From Phaseolus vulgaris (Eukaryota; Streptophyta; Magnoliopsida; Fabales; Fabaceae): 64,000 bases of DNA. How positions within the stretch are numbered: position 1 is the first letter of the stretch; each line of letters begins with the position of its first letter. The DNA is taken from contig NC_023759.2 of assembly GCF_000499845.2 (NCBI RefSeq), positions 45,788,672-45,852,671 of the forward strand, written 5' to 3'. A model generated the notes under the pieces. The model was not told where the DNA came from. It saw only the letters and a program-made list of their open reading frames with translations, and ran no database searches. Shown one piece after another: positions 42,301 to 53,308 of the stretch. Made by a program: the position numbers and the translations under genes.

Positions 42301-45300
42301 GAGGTTTTAGAATTTTGAAACTATGTACAAAAATGTTCAGACTTGGTACAGATGCAAAACTTTTGTTTCTGGATGTTGTTATAGTTTACAGTACTTGTTT
42401 AGATTTATGCATCTAAGTATATAAACTTTTAGAGGCATTCTAAAGAATGCTTCCTTTTAAATTAGTGTATCCATTCACTTCAATCTGTCTTTAGTTATTG
42501 TAAGTAGTTATACTTTTGGAACAACACCACAAAGCATTCTCTCACTCGAGCACTGTTGCAATTAACTCGGTTTTGTCTTTGTTTTGTTCCCCTCAAGTCA
42601 AGTATCAACTTGAGTAAACATTGGATATCTCCAAATATCACTCCTTCCTTAGAGGGGGTGTGGATTCTTAAAATTCTTAGTGCGCACCTCCCATATATTT
42701 TGAAATGGGTTAATGGGAAAAAGAAAATCCGAAAGTTTGTTTTCAGAATGTAAATTTCATATCTGAAAGTTTGTTTTAGAGTAAAAATGAGAGGTGTCAA
42801 AATTTAAAGGAGGTGAGAAAAGTAAAAGCCTTTTAATACTAATCGGCTCTGCATTTCAGTCCATGGATACAACCTTTGAACTTCCATCTTAGGCTTTCTG
42901 TGGATTTTTTTTTGCAGCCCCGTACTTTCCTTCTCTATCTACATAAATATGAAAATTCTTATTTGTTCATTTGAATTAATTTTTTTTTTATCTTACTGTC
43001 TGAAAACTTTCGTGCAATCTATTTTTTTTTTAAATTGCACAATTTAGAAGTATTTTTTTACTTAAAAAAATCAGAATATATTTTTTATTTTCATATTATA
43101 CAATTTATAAGTATTTTATTATTATTTTTTATATTGCATAATATAAAAGTTATTTTTGACATTTTATAGATTGTTCTATTTCAAATTATTTTGACTTCAA
43201 AATTGAACAATATGAAAATCATTTTTTGGAAATCAGAAATGTCTTATGGTTAGAGAATTCAGAAATATTTTTTAGACTGCACAAAATCTAATCTTAAATT
43301 GCACAATTCAAAAATATTTTTTTACAATAAAGCTTTCAAATTATAAGATTTGAAAATCTAAAAGTCATTATTCCACAATCTAAAAATCATTATTGAAGAG
43401 AAAAAAGACTTCCATTAAAATATGCAATGTGTATGTTGACCTCTATCACTTATTTTCAAATGTAAGATATAGAAATGTAGTTCAGAAATATAATAATCCA
43501 AATAGTGTAACTATGACTTTTAAGATTTTTTTTGTCCTATTAATATGACTTTTATCTAATTAATCTAAATACTAATTCAGTGCTGTAATACTGTAATCAT
43601 TATTGGTTGAATAGGTTTTTATATGATGGAACACAGGTGGATGATGTGTGAACTCAGAATTAACCATTATCTCAATCGAATAGGTTTTATTCTTAGTAAT
43701 ATTAAGTACAATTTTCTTGATTTTTTTAGTACATGGTGAGAATTAGGTTAGTTGAGGGAAAATTGGATGGTAGCTAATTATTAGTGGCTCTTGCAATTAT
43801 TATTTCAAATAGGTAACAGATTTGGTTATTCTAAAAAATATGAAATATTTTAAAATTATAATTAATACCTTAAAAATATTTAAATAATTATCATTTAATT
43901 TAACATTATAATAAATAATATAATTTAAATTTATGTACCAAAATAACTATAAATATACATACATAAAAGATAGTAGGTTAAATAAAAAAATTATGATATA
44001 TATTATCATACAAAAATATAAAAATTATTTAATTTTATACTGTTAATTTAAAAAATATATTCAAAATTTTGTTTTTTCTGTTTTATTCTCTACTGATCTC
44101 CTCCCTTTTATGTCAGATTTTTCTTTCAGCTTTTAGTTATTATTAAATGTCAATTTTACTTTTATAACAATCTTGCATTAAAATTATTGATTGAATGTGT
44201 ATGAAAAGTTAACAAGTGTTTTTTTATGAACTATTTAATTTTAAAATAGTTCCTATCTTATCAAAATTATTTATAAACGGATCCAGTCTTATCTAAAGGC
44301 TTATAATTAAATTCTCACTATGATACCACAATATTTATAAAAAAAAACATATTTTTTAGAAAGAGAATAAATATATAATTAGACATTGAGCTTTATTGAA
44401 AAGGATAAGTTATTCAAATAGATGATAGGATAATATAAAAAATAAAAGTTTCCTATCTGCCTCCTACCTAAATACTTTGATTACACAATTAATGCTTATA
44501 TGTATTTTTATAATGTATTATACAATTAATATTTTAATAATCAGTTTATACGCTGAACTGGTTTGCATACTTTTAAAAATAATAAAATTTATTACAAAAT
44601 GTTTCCACTATTTACAGTAATAAATGGGGTGACAGGTGTTCATAATAAGATTTGTGCATGCTTAATTTTAAATTTTAATTATCTTATTTATTTATATTTT
44701 TTTTAAAATAATTTATTTGATTAATATTAATTTAATTAAGTTTTAACTCTTTAATAAAATTTAGTACTTGTAATTAATTTTTAGATTTTTTATTTTTATT
44801 TTTATTTTTCAGTTCAGTCATTATTATTAATTGAGTGGTGACCTTTACTTTGTGTCATTAATTACTTATGTGTAACTTAATTATATTTAATATCCATTAG
44901 AAATTTTAGTAATTTTAATTGACTATATTAAAAAAATTATTTTACTTTGAATATTTAAAATATTTATATTTTTAATTGAGTTTATATCATTAATTAGAGT
45001 CACATAAAATTCTAAAATCATAATTATCTTTATAAAAAACCACATTGTTTCATTTTACAAAATAAAATTATTGAAGTTGTTGTACTTCGTAGCTTGTATA
45101 AAATATTACTTAGACTTTTTCTTTAAACTAATTTCTTTCATTTCCCTTTTACTTAGAAATATTCAAATTCAACCTAATAATTTTTAGACTTTTCAATTTT
45201 ATGAAATTTCTTAATACTTATTTAGGTTTGCATTTCTTTCCATAGTAATAGTAATGATTTATTTTGTTTCATATTTTCTAGTCGTCCAAAATAATTTTGT

Positions 45301-46500
45301 TAAAATCTACTAACTACTCCACCATCTTTATTGTCTCAGTAAACATTGACAAATAATTATTGTTTTCAAACAAAAATTGTGTGTCAAATATTTAGTCAAA
45401 TATACAATGACTTAAGTTTCACACACATAAATGTAACAATTTTTTTCTTAGTGACTTTTTTCAATATCTTATTATCATTAAGAAAAATGATTATAGTGTT
45501 TTTGACTTTATTGATGAGGTCAACTTTTTCATTTTGAGACATAGACACCGACATGTCTATGTCTATGTCTCATCCGTCACAACCTCAGTATAACCTTGTT
45601 GTATCAAGATGATCTTCATCTTGATTCTCCATAATGCATAGTCGTTTTCCTTAAAATGTTTCTTAACATTAAACTTGGTGGTCATGTTTTCAACTTCTTA
45701 ATTGTTTTTCACTAATTATTAAGTTTTCAAAAAAAAAAAAAAATTTTATACTAATAACAACTAAAAGTGTTATATATTTACACTCATAACAATATTTATA
45801 TATAAAACGTAAATTAAGAAAATAACAAAATTATTAAAATAATTAAGTGTAATAAATACTTGTAATAGTCTATCCAAAATGTTATACAATATTATGTTTT
45901 CTTCTATATGCTCTAATCATATAAGAAAACGCATTTAGTATATATTATATTATACATAAATTAGAGTCAAACGTACAATATAATTTATTTATTTATTTTT
46001 ATAATTAGTTATATTTTCTTAACAATTGTAAAAATAATAGTTAAGTGTTTAATTTTTTAAGTTGAAATATGTTCTGCTGTATTACTTTAAATTTAAATTT
46101 GTCCCAATGAATTACGGTACATTTAAAGGAGGCTTTGTTATGATAAGTATATATGATAAATTAAATATCATATAATTATTCGTTATCATGACGAACTACA
46201 TAATACAAACTTGGAATCATAACATAAGCCTTTGAAAATATTTCTTAATCAGATGCAACCAAACTCTTTACAGAATTATTTAATGTGTGCAACAGTTGCA
46301 GGATATTGTTTCATGCTCTGGCAAACAGCAGGTATTAACAAGCACAGTGCTCAAAACCACTGCTTAGCGATGGATTAGGTGTTTTCCCCGTTCTCGACCC
46401 ATTATCTTGAAACAGACAACGTAGGTATGGTTGTCACTGATCACTCATTCATTATTTATAGCACTTTATCACCAAAATCTCAATTCCTAACTCTTTTCGG
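42301..46500. other. 4.2 kb intergenic region with decayed repeats
   Basis: Follows the SAM gene 3' UTR. The stretch 42900-43420 contains several diverged units around ATTGCACAATTYARAAGTAT, outwardly similar in style to the interior of the MITE at 7873-8240. The rest is AT-rich without coding sequence. A small minisatellite (ATGTCTATGTCTATGTCT) lies at 45554-45571. Confidence 0.5.
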
Positions 46501-46629
46501 ATTTTCGTTCTTATCGTCCCTGTTCTCCTGTTTGTGCTGTCTCTATCAGAAGTTACACGTGTTCCTAATGTTGAACAAGTTTTAAGTCACTCATTTAGAC
46601 TCTGGGTAGATCGGGTACCGAGAAAAAAC

Positions 46630-48963
46630 ATGGAGCGTCCTCTGTTGGAGCCTGTGTCTTCCAAGAGGGCTTCCAAGCTTCAAACTTTGGGAAACATCAT
46701 AGTCACCGTTGTCGGAACTGGGGTTCTTGGATTACCCTTTGCTTTTCGGATCGCTGGCTGGGTCGCAGGATCGCTCGGGGTTGCTGTCGTCGGCTTATCC
46801 ACCTACTACTGCATGCTCCTTCTTGTGGGTGATTCAATCTTTTAACAAAAATCTATTCTTTTTTCTTTGAACAAAGATACGTTAAAATATAGTATACGAT
46901 AAATTCCCGTGATATGACGTGTTTTCTGATTACTTGAAAGTAATATGATTTGATAAGATGAGTTAAATGGTAGTGTAAATTGGCCATTGATTACTCGTAC
47001 TATAGTTATCTTTTATATACTTTTTTTATTGTGGGATGTACTATCATTGACTTGCCGAAAGGAGAGAGGAAAGGAAGGGGAATAAAGGGCTAAAGTTACT
47101 CTGTACATGTTTTGTTTGGACACAGGTTAATTGCCGTGAAAAATTGGCGTCTGAAGAACCACTAGGGGAATCAAACACATATGGAGACTTGGGTTATAGG
47201 TCTTTTGGAAACCTGGGTCGGTATCTGACAGAAGTTATAATTGTGGTGGCACAATGTGCTGGATCTGTTGCTTATTTTGTATTTATTGGACAAAACCTTC
47301 ATTCTGTATTTGAAGGCTTATCATTGGCCTCCTACATATTTATGTTGGTACCTGTTGAGATTGGATTGTCTTGGATAGGGAGCTTATCTGCTTTGGCTCC
47401 TTTCAGCATTTTTGCTGATGTTTGTAATATCTTAGCTATGGGAATTGTGGTGAAGGAGGATGTACAACGGGCCTTAGGGGAAGGGTTTTCATTCAGAGAA
47501 AGGACAGCAATCACATCCAACATTGGGGGATTGCCATTTGCAGCAGGCATGGCAATTTTTTGTTTTGAGGGGTTTGGAATGACACTAGCCCTAGAGAATT
47601 CTATGCAGGATAGACGTAAGTTCCCGATGTTGCTTGCTCAGACTTTTGGAGGGATAACTCTTGTGTACATTCTTTTTGGACTTTGTGGTTACATGGCTTT
47701 TGGTGAAGAAACCAGAGACATTGTGACCCTCAATCTCCCAAGGAATTGGTCATCTCTTTCAGTACAGGTAGTGAAGACATCCATACCTCAAGCTCTTCAG
47801 TTAGTCTTAAATACTTTTCTTGCTGTTAACTAATCAATATCGATCTCTTTCCTCTCTTTTTTTTTTCTCTGTTTTTCAATTCCTAGACTAGTTTAATATA
47901 GAATTTTCAAAGCAAGGAAGTATCTGTTTCCACACCTTTAAGATATATTCCTGCGCATCATTATTTTTACTGTTCATAAAATTTAGTAGATCGATAACAG
48001 ATGTTTGTAAGTGAAAGGTTTTCATATACAAAGCACTTGTCAGTGACATGAACTTATCTATGGATACATCACATATGCTCACCATTCCAGTGGGCATGTT
48101 GTCATTGGAACATCAGAAAACACTTGGAATAGCAACATAGAATTAACATGACTTTGTGGAATCTGTTTGAAATCCTTTTCTATCCAACTAGGGTACTAGT
48201 GACTAACTTGAAACACCTAGTGCTAGGAGTGATGGTGTTTGATAACATCTGATGATGATATAATATAACTATGACTTTTAGTTTGTGTCAATTAATCTTC
48301 TTTACATCAAAGAATCATTCCTTAATTGTGTCTGTTCTGTCTATAATATCTGGTGAAGTATCAGTTGCTGTTGTGGGTAGTACATATGCACATGCATATA
48401 TTGTAATTTGTCCTTAGACATGTCTACTACTACAAAGTTGAGTTTGCAGAATACCATTTTAGATTCTAAGAACTGCATAAAAGTGCATGAAAAGCCAACC
48501 TACGTTTCTTTTGCCAAGACTTCATTATCTTCAATTTTTGTTGTTGTACTTACATAACATTTTATATGGTGCCTGTCAGGTAGGATTATGTGTGGGGCTT
48601 GCATTCACACTTCCAATCATGTTACACCCAATTAATGAGATTGTGGAAGGAAAACTAAAAATCATCCTTAGAAACAATAATGAATCAACGGGACCAGGAA
48701 ATATTTGCATATATATCAGCCGAGCGATTGTGGTTGTTGGACTGGCAGTGGTAGCTTCATTCGTGCCAGAATTTGGTGTATTTGCCTCATTTGTGGGGAG
48801 TACCTTATGTGCAATGCTCTCATTTGTTTTGCCAGCCACATTTCACCTAAAGCTATTTGGCTCTTCTCTACCCTTCTGGCGTAAAGCCTTAGATTTTCTT
48901 GTATTATTTTCTGGATTATTTTTTGCTATTTATGGGACTTACAACACAATAGTTGGAGTTTGA
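46630..48963 (+). CDS. ANT1: Amino acid transporter, AAAP family, ANT1-type
   Basis: Three exons, 46630-46824, 47126-47767 and 48580-48963, all joined in phase 0, 406 aa. An upstream in-frame extension (from 46534) lacks family similarity, so I start at MERPLLEP. Pfam Aa_trans fold with roughly 10-11 membrane segments. The first contains the hallmark GTGVLGLPFAFRIAGW (about residues 28-43); later ones include FADVCNILAMGIVV, YILFGLCGYMAFG and the C-terminal FLVLFSGLFFAIYGTYN. Closest family member in my memory is Arabidopsis ANT1 (At3g11900), a proton-coupled carrier of aromatic and neutral amino acids, some auxins included. It shares LLEPVSSKRASK and the ending YNTIVGV. Substrate is inferred. 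AVT3 vacuolar transporters are the next nearest group. The neighbouring SAM gene is the same neighbour as in Arabidopsis. Confidence 0.92.
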
Positions 48964-50216
48964 TGTATAAACATGTATTTTGCTTATAATTCTCAATTCA
49001 TTATTTTTAAGCGTTGCAGCTTACTGTTCAGCTAGCCTGCTCAATCGTCTGATTCAGAGTTCTCGAGCGAGTCCTCTCTTTGATCTTTTCAGCTCCATAC
49101 AACCCTGATTGTAAAATTCGTTATTCTTTTAATCTATAAAGAGGAAAAGGGATAATTGAATGTATCTTTATCCATCTCACGCTTTGCATTGCATCACTTA
49201 TGTATATTAGTTGTTTGGCATTAACTCCCAAGTAAATGTTGCAGTAAACAACCCCCTATGATAAAAAGGCCAACTTCCACATGATCGGTTGCTCTTTATT
49301 TGTGAAAGTGGAAGGTGCTCTTGATTTGGATTTTAACTTTTTTGTTGTACAAGAGGGAGAGGCTGTTTTTCCTACATTCTTGTGGCATCCTTAATTGTGA
49401 AATACGCTATAGTATATTTTTTTATGCTATTTCATATATTAAACTTCCTAGAAATGTTGAATAAATCTTTTAAATTATACAGCTGCAGAAATATTTTTGG
49501 CTAGCCAAAGAAAATTTTAAAAAGTTCACTTTCTAAATATTTAATGTAAAAAAGTGATTTGCAAGATTACAATATAAACGTGTAAAGAACTGAAAATTAA
49601 ATACAGACCACTGTCGAGAACTTCCCCGATCCATTGCATCTTACGCAACCAGAAAAATGGTTCAAGTAATCAATTTTCAAAAGATTTTAATCAATGCAGG
49701 TAAAAGGGCAACGAATTTCAGAGCATTACAATATTCTTCATTAAAAGTTGACCATAAAACAGTAATCTCTAAATTCTGGAAAGAATACACTTTTTTTCAG
49801 ATAGTTAAATTAGAAATTTTCAACCTTAGAATTACAAATTGTCTATTTAACTCTTCTATAAAGGATAATTTGAAAAATATCACGAAAAAGACCGAGGCAT
49901 TGTGGTCTATGGTAAATTATGAGTACCACAATAAAGTATGATAAGTTGAGTAAAGATAACTCTTATCCGTTTATATAAAAATGAATGCATTTTTAATGGT
50001 AAAAATTTGGTTCCCACAGTGGGGTTACATCACTGCCCCAACGCGGCGTTTGCAATAAACCTAATCGAAGTTAAAATCCAAAATCATTGTTCCCAGATAA
50101 AAAACTTACTCTACCGAAGAGAAACAACTTTTGGACTACATTTTGTCAATAATTTCTGTTTAAAGTGTTTCTAGAATACAAATCAAGATAAGAGTCCCAA
50201 CCTCACAACAATAGCT

Positions 50217-50264
<48 letters not shown>

Positions 50265-50600
50265 AATTACCACCACCATTTTCCAGAATGTAATATAAGC
50301 AGTCGCCACCCGATTAAACTTTTGAAAGATTTTAATTTACTTGTAGACCATTAGTCAACAGAAAATGATGCAGCAGGAATAGCTAGCTACTAATAGAAGC
50401 CAAATCATATAATCCAAAATTCAAACCATGATACATATATCAAGCCAATCATACTTCAATCTTAAAACTTAGACTAAAAACAACAAAATTCAGTCCATAA
50501 TTCGAATAAAAATAGATCCAAAACATCAAGATAGGCTGATATAACCTTTGGCATCCACTAACTACCACAAAAATCAAGCCACTGTTTCGATTTAAACCAT
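48964..50600. other. Convergent intergenic region
   Basis: Lies between the 3' ends of ANT1 (+) and the eS28 gene (-), so it should hold both 3' UTRs and terminators. A 94-codon frame at 49657-49941 shows no recognisable domain and AT-driven composition. An uninterrupted (AT)20 tract lies at 50221-50260. Confidence 0.6.
50221..50260. repeat. (AT)20 microsatellite
   Basis: Forty bases of perfect AT dinucleotide repeat between two convergent genes. A likely polymorphic marker. Confidence 0.97.
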
Positions 50601-50798
50601 CTAGCGCAATCTTCTTGCTTCCCTCTCGGATTCGAGGAGGGTGAGAATGTCTCCTTCTCTAACAGGTCCTTTCACATTCCTCATGATGTGACGATTCTGA
50701 TCATCCAAAAACTTCACTCTAACCTGGGTCACCTGCCCTCTGGATCCAGTACGACCCATAACTTTGACAACAAGAGCATGCTTCACCTGAGAGTCCAT
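50601..50798 (-). CDS. RPS28: 40S ribosomal protein eS28 (RPS28)
   Basis: A single coding exon of 65 aa, matching the family over its whole length: [20 protein letters not shown], then [20 protein letters not shown] and the ending REARRLR. An in-frame ATG nine bases upstream belongs to the intron; the acceptor TGAACAG ends at 50800, so the mRNA starts its reading frame at MDSQ. The leader exon probably ends at 51638 with donor TTTCAG|GTGCGA, leaving an 838-bp leader intron. eS28 is a small OB-fold protein near the mRNA exit channel of the 40S subunit. One small variation is LDDQNRH in place of the more usual TDSDRF-type segment, making the protein one residue longer than the common 64. The promoter carries the telo-box and site II signals typical of ribosomal protein genes. 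Confidence 0.97.
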   Translation of the reverse strand: MDSQVKHALVVKVMGRTGSRGQVTQVRVKFLDDQNRHIMRNVKGPVREGDILTLLESEREARRLR

Positions 50799-50799
50799 C

Positions 50800-51637
50800 C
50801 TGTTCATACAGAAACATCGTATGAGATGAAAGTTGACAAAATTGGGTTTATTGCATCACATATAATCAGTGTGTGTATGACACATAAATCATAATAACTC
50901 TTCAACTTCAAATTTCAATAGAATACACCCCAACAGAAAATAAAAAAAAAAATTGAATACATACAAACCAACATGAAATGCGAAAAATATATTCACAGTT
51001 TCACACAAAACATACAACTCTCTGAGATTAGGTAATGAATAAATATTAACATTACGCACATGGAGGAAAAAAAATGAAAACCTAGTCCAGCAATAATCCC
51101 AATAACAAAATTTCAACAAATATATGTAAGCATCGTTCCATAAACTAAAACCAACATCATATTCTTTCTTTTGGAGGAGGACTAAATAAATGTTAAATTC
51201 GGTATAAGATCCACCAAATAGTTTATCAGTATATGATTTCCGAAGGTCAAAATTCCAAATGAAGTAGATTAAGGAGTATATAAAAAGAAAAAAAAATATA
51301 AATGTACAAATCCAACATAGCATTTGTTAAATCACTCGGGTCTACCCTAATTCACCAAACAATAAAGTCAGCCAAAGCTATGTGATCCAACCCAAATCAA
51401 GAACAAAAAACGCACCACAAATTCTATGTCACGAAGAAGGCAATAATTCCGGAATGAAGTCGTAAACGCAGTAACAAATAACCATACACTTCACCGCATT
51501 CCAAACTCAAATTAAAGCAAAGCAATTTAAAAAGAAATTTCAAATCGCGCAAACGGGAAGCTAGCGAAGCGAGAGCAATACATAAAAAAAAAATTAATTA
51601 GAGAAAAGGGATAGAAATCAATAGGTTGAGTTCGCAC
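50800..51637 (-). other. Leader intron of RPS28
   Basis: On the minus strand the donor TTTCAG|GTGCGAA is at 51638/51637 and the acceptor CTGTATGAACAG ends at 50800, immediately before G-ATG. The 144-codon frame inside (50889-51323) is Phe/Leu-rich low complexity and probably not coding. Confidence 0.75.
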
Positions 51638-51668
51638 CTGAAATAGAAGACGAGTGAAGAAAGTAGGC

Positions 51669-51764
51669 TAGGGTTTTGCGATGCTTGCTAACCAGAGTAA
51701 GGTTTCTACCTCTTACCAACATTTATATATGGCCCATCTAATCGCACAATGACATTTTTGCCCA
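51669..51764 (-). promoter_or_regulatory. RPS28 promoter: telo-box, TATA and site II elements
   Basis: Reading on the minus strand: TGGGCA (51764-51759), TGGGCC (51736-51731), a TATA-like ATATATAAAT (51730-51721) and a telo-box AAACCCTA (51676-51669) near the expected transcription start. TCP-bound site II elements plus a telo-box are the standard signature of plant translation genes. Confidence 0.8.
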
Positions 51765-52720
51765 TCGTGTATTTTTGTGGCGAGTAATATAAAATAATGC
51801 TATATATTTTTAAATATATTCTCTAGGTAAGTATTATGCATACTTGATTCTTTCTTGAAAAAAAATATTTCAGGTAAATATTAAATATTGAATAGTTAAC
51901 CAAATTTTAATATTATTGTATTAATTATTAATTAATATTCTATAATAATAAATGTCATACCTATGCTTGGTTTACGCAATTTTTTTAAATTGTATCCATT
52001 GATATAATAACATTTTAGCCTTCAATGTATATTGTCTTTTCTTTGTTTTTAATAAATAAGATATTTTTTTTTCATAACATGACAGAAATTTATTTGATAA
52101 ATCAAGGCAATTAAATTGATTTTTGTTAGGTTAATTTGCTTTTCATTTTAAAATTGAAATAAATAAATTATAATGAATAAATTTCTTATTTTTTGATTCA
52201 ATTTAATGACTCGTGCAAATTTTTATTTTAAAATTTATTAGTTGTTGAAGAGAGTTTTATGAGAGGAATATAAGTTGACTTGCTTAAAAAAAGTTTGAAT
52301 AAGGAACTTTTGTTTGTTAATAATAAAAAAATATTCTGTTGGATTAAGAAAGAAAGGATACAAAAAGAGAATAAAAATAATATTAAATTATTTTAACTTT
52401 TTAAAAAATATTTTGGTGAGCTAACTGTAAAATGGTTTGGTTGATTAGTTTCATCATCCCTTATCTTATTTAAAGTATAAATAGTTTAGGGTTTAAGATT
52501 TAAGATTTAATAAATGAAAAAATAATTTTTAAAAAATATTAGAGATACATGGAGATTTTACTTATCATTAGATTGAATTTTACACACTTCTATGAATATA
52601 TGTGCCCAAAATTAATTTAAAGAAGGATATATTTAATATTTTAGTAAAATAAACAAAAATGCATGTAGAATGTGAGGAGGAAAAAATGGTGTAAAAATTC
52701 AGTTCTATTTACACACACTT
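51765..52720. other. Intergenic stretch between two divergent promoters
   Basis: About 1 kb of AT-rich DNA between the RPS28 promoter and the CHERP-like promoter. No coding frame or repeat of note. Confidence 0.6.
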
Positions 52721-52725
52721 CATGA

Positions 52726-52776
52726 TGGGCTTTGATTGGCTGCAGAAAAAATGAAATGGGCTTTTTGTTTAGCCCA
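52726..52776 (+). promoter_or_regulatory. CHERP-like gene promoter: three site II motifs
   Basis: TGGGCT at 52726-52731 and 52757-52762, and AGCCCA (the same motif inverted) at 52771-52776, 50-150 bp before the predicted leader exon. Clusters of this motif mark housekeeping and growth-linked plant promoters. Confidence 0.65.
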
Positions 52777-53308
52777 AGTGTATAATACAGTTCGGCTTCG
52801 TCGACGGTGCGGTTTCATCCTTGGGGATCCCCTTTCCCAAACTCTACTGCGCCATTTTCAGCAACTTGCTTGCAGGTACATATTATGTGTTTGCTTATTA
52901 GGGTTCTTAATTTGAACCAGGAATTTGAAATCCCTTGATTTCGCTTTAAGCTTCAGGCTAGGTTTTCCGAATTGGCAGCGTTTATCCTTCGAATTTGGAC
53001 TGCTTTTTATTTTATTTATTTCGTTGCTTTGGCTCAATGCGAGGAATAAACTTCAGCTGAAGTTGTTAGTCATTAGAATATAAGCAAATGAATTCTATCG
53101 TGCCAATTATATTTTTCAGAGGTGATTGTTTAATTTTATTTCTAGTCTTGCAGTGTTTTTTGAGTTCTGCAATGCGTATGTCAGGTTTAGATTATCTTTG
53201 TGGGATCAATGGTAATATAATAACGAAAGTGAAGGAGTTTTAAAGTTTTCTTTGGCTGTAGGTACATTGATTAAGATAATATTTCTGAAGTGAAGGGCTG
53301 TTGAGGTT

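Noticed and set aside
49657..49941. 94-codon plus-strand frame between ANT1 and RPS28
   Set aside because: No domain, AT-biased codons, in the convergent 3' region; I see nothing beyond chance length.
50889..51323. 144-codon hydrophobic minus-strand frame
   Set aside because: It lies wholly inside the predicted RPS28 leader intron and is AT-driven low complexity.
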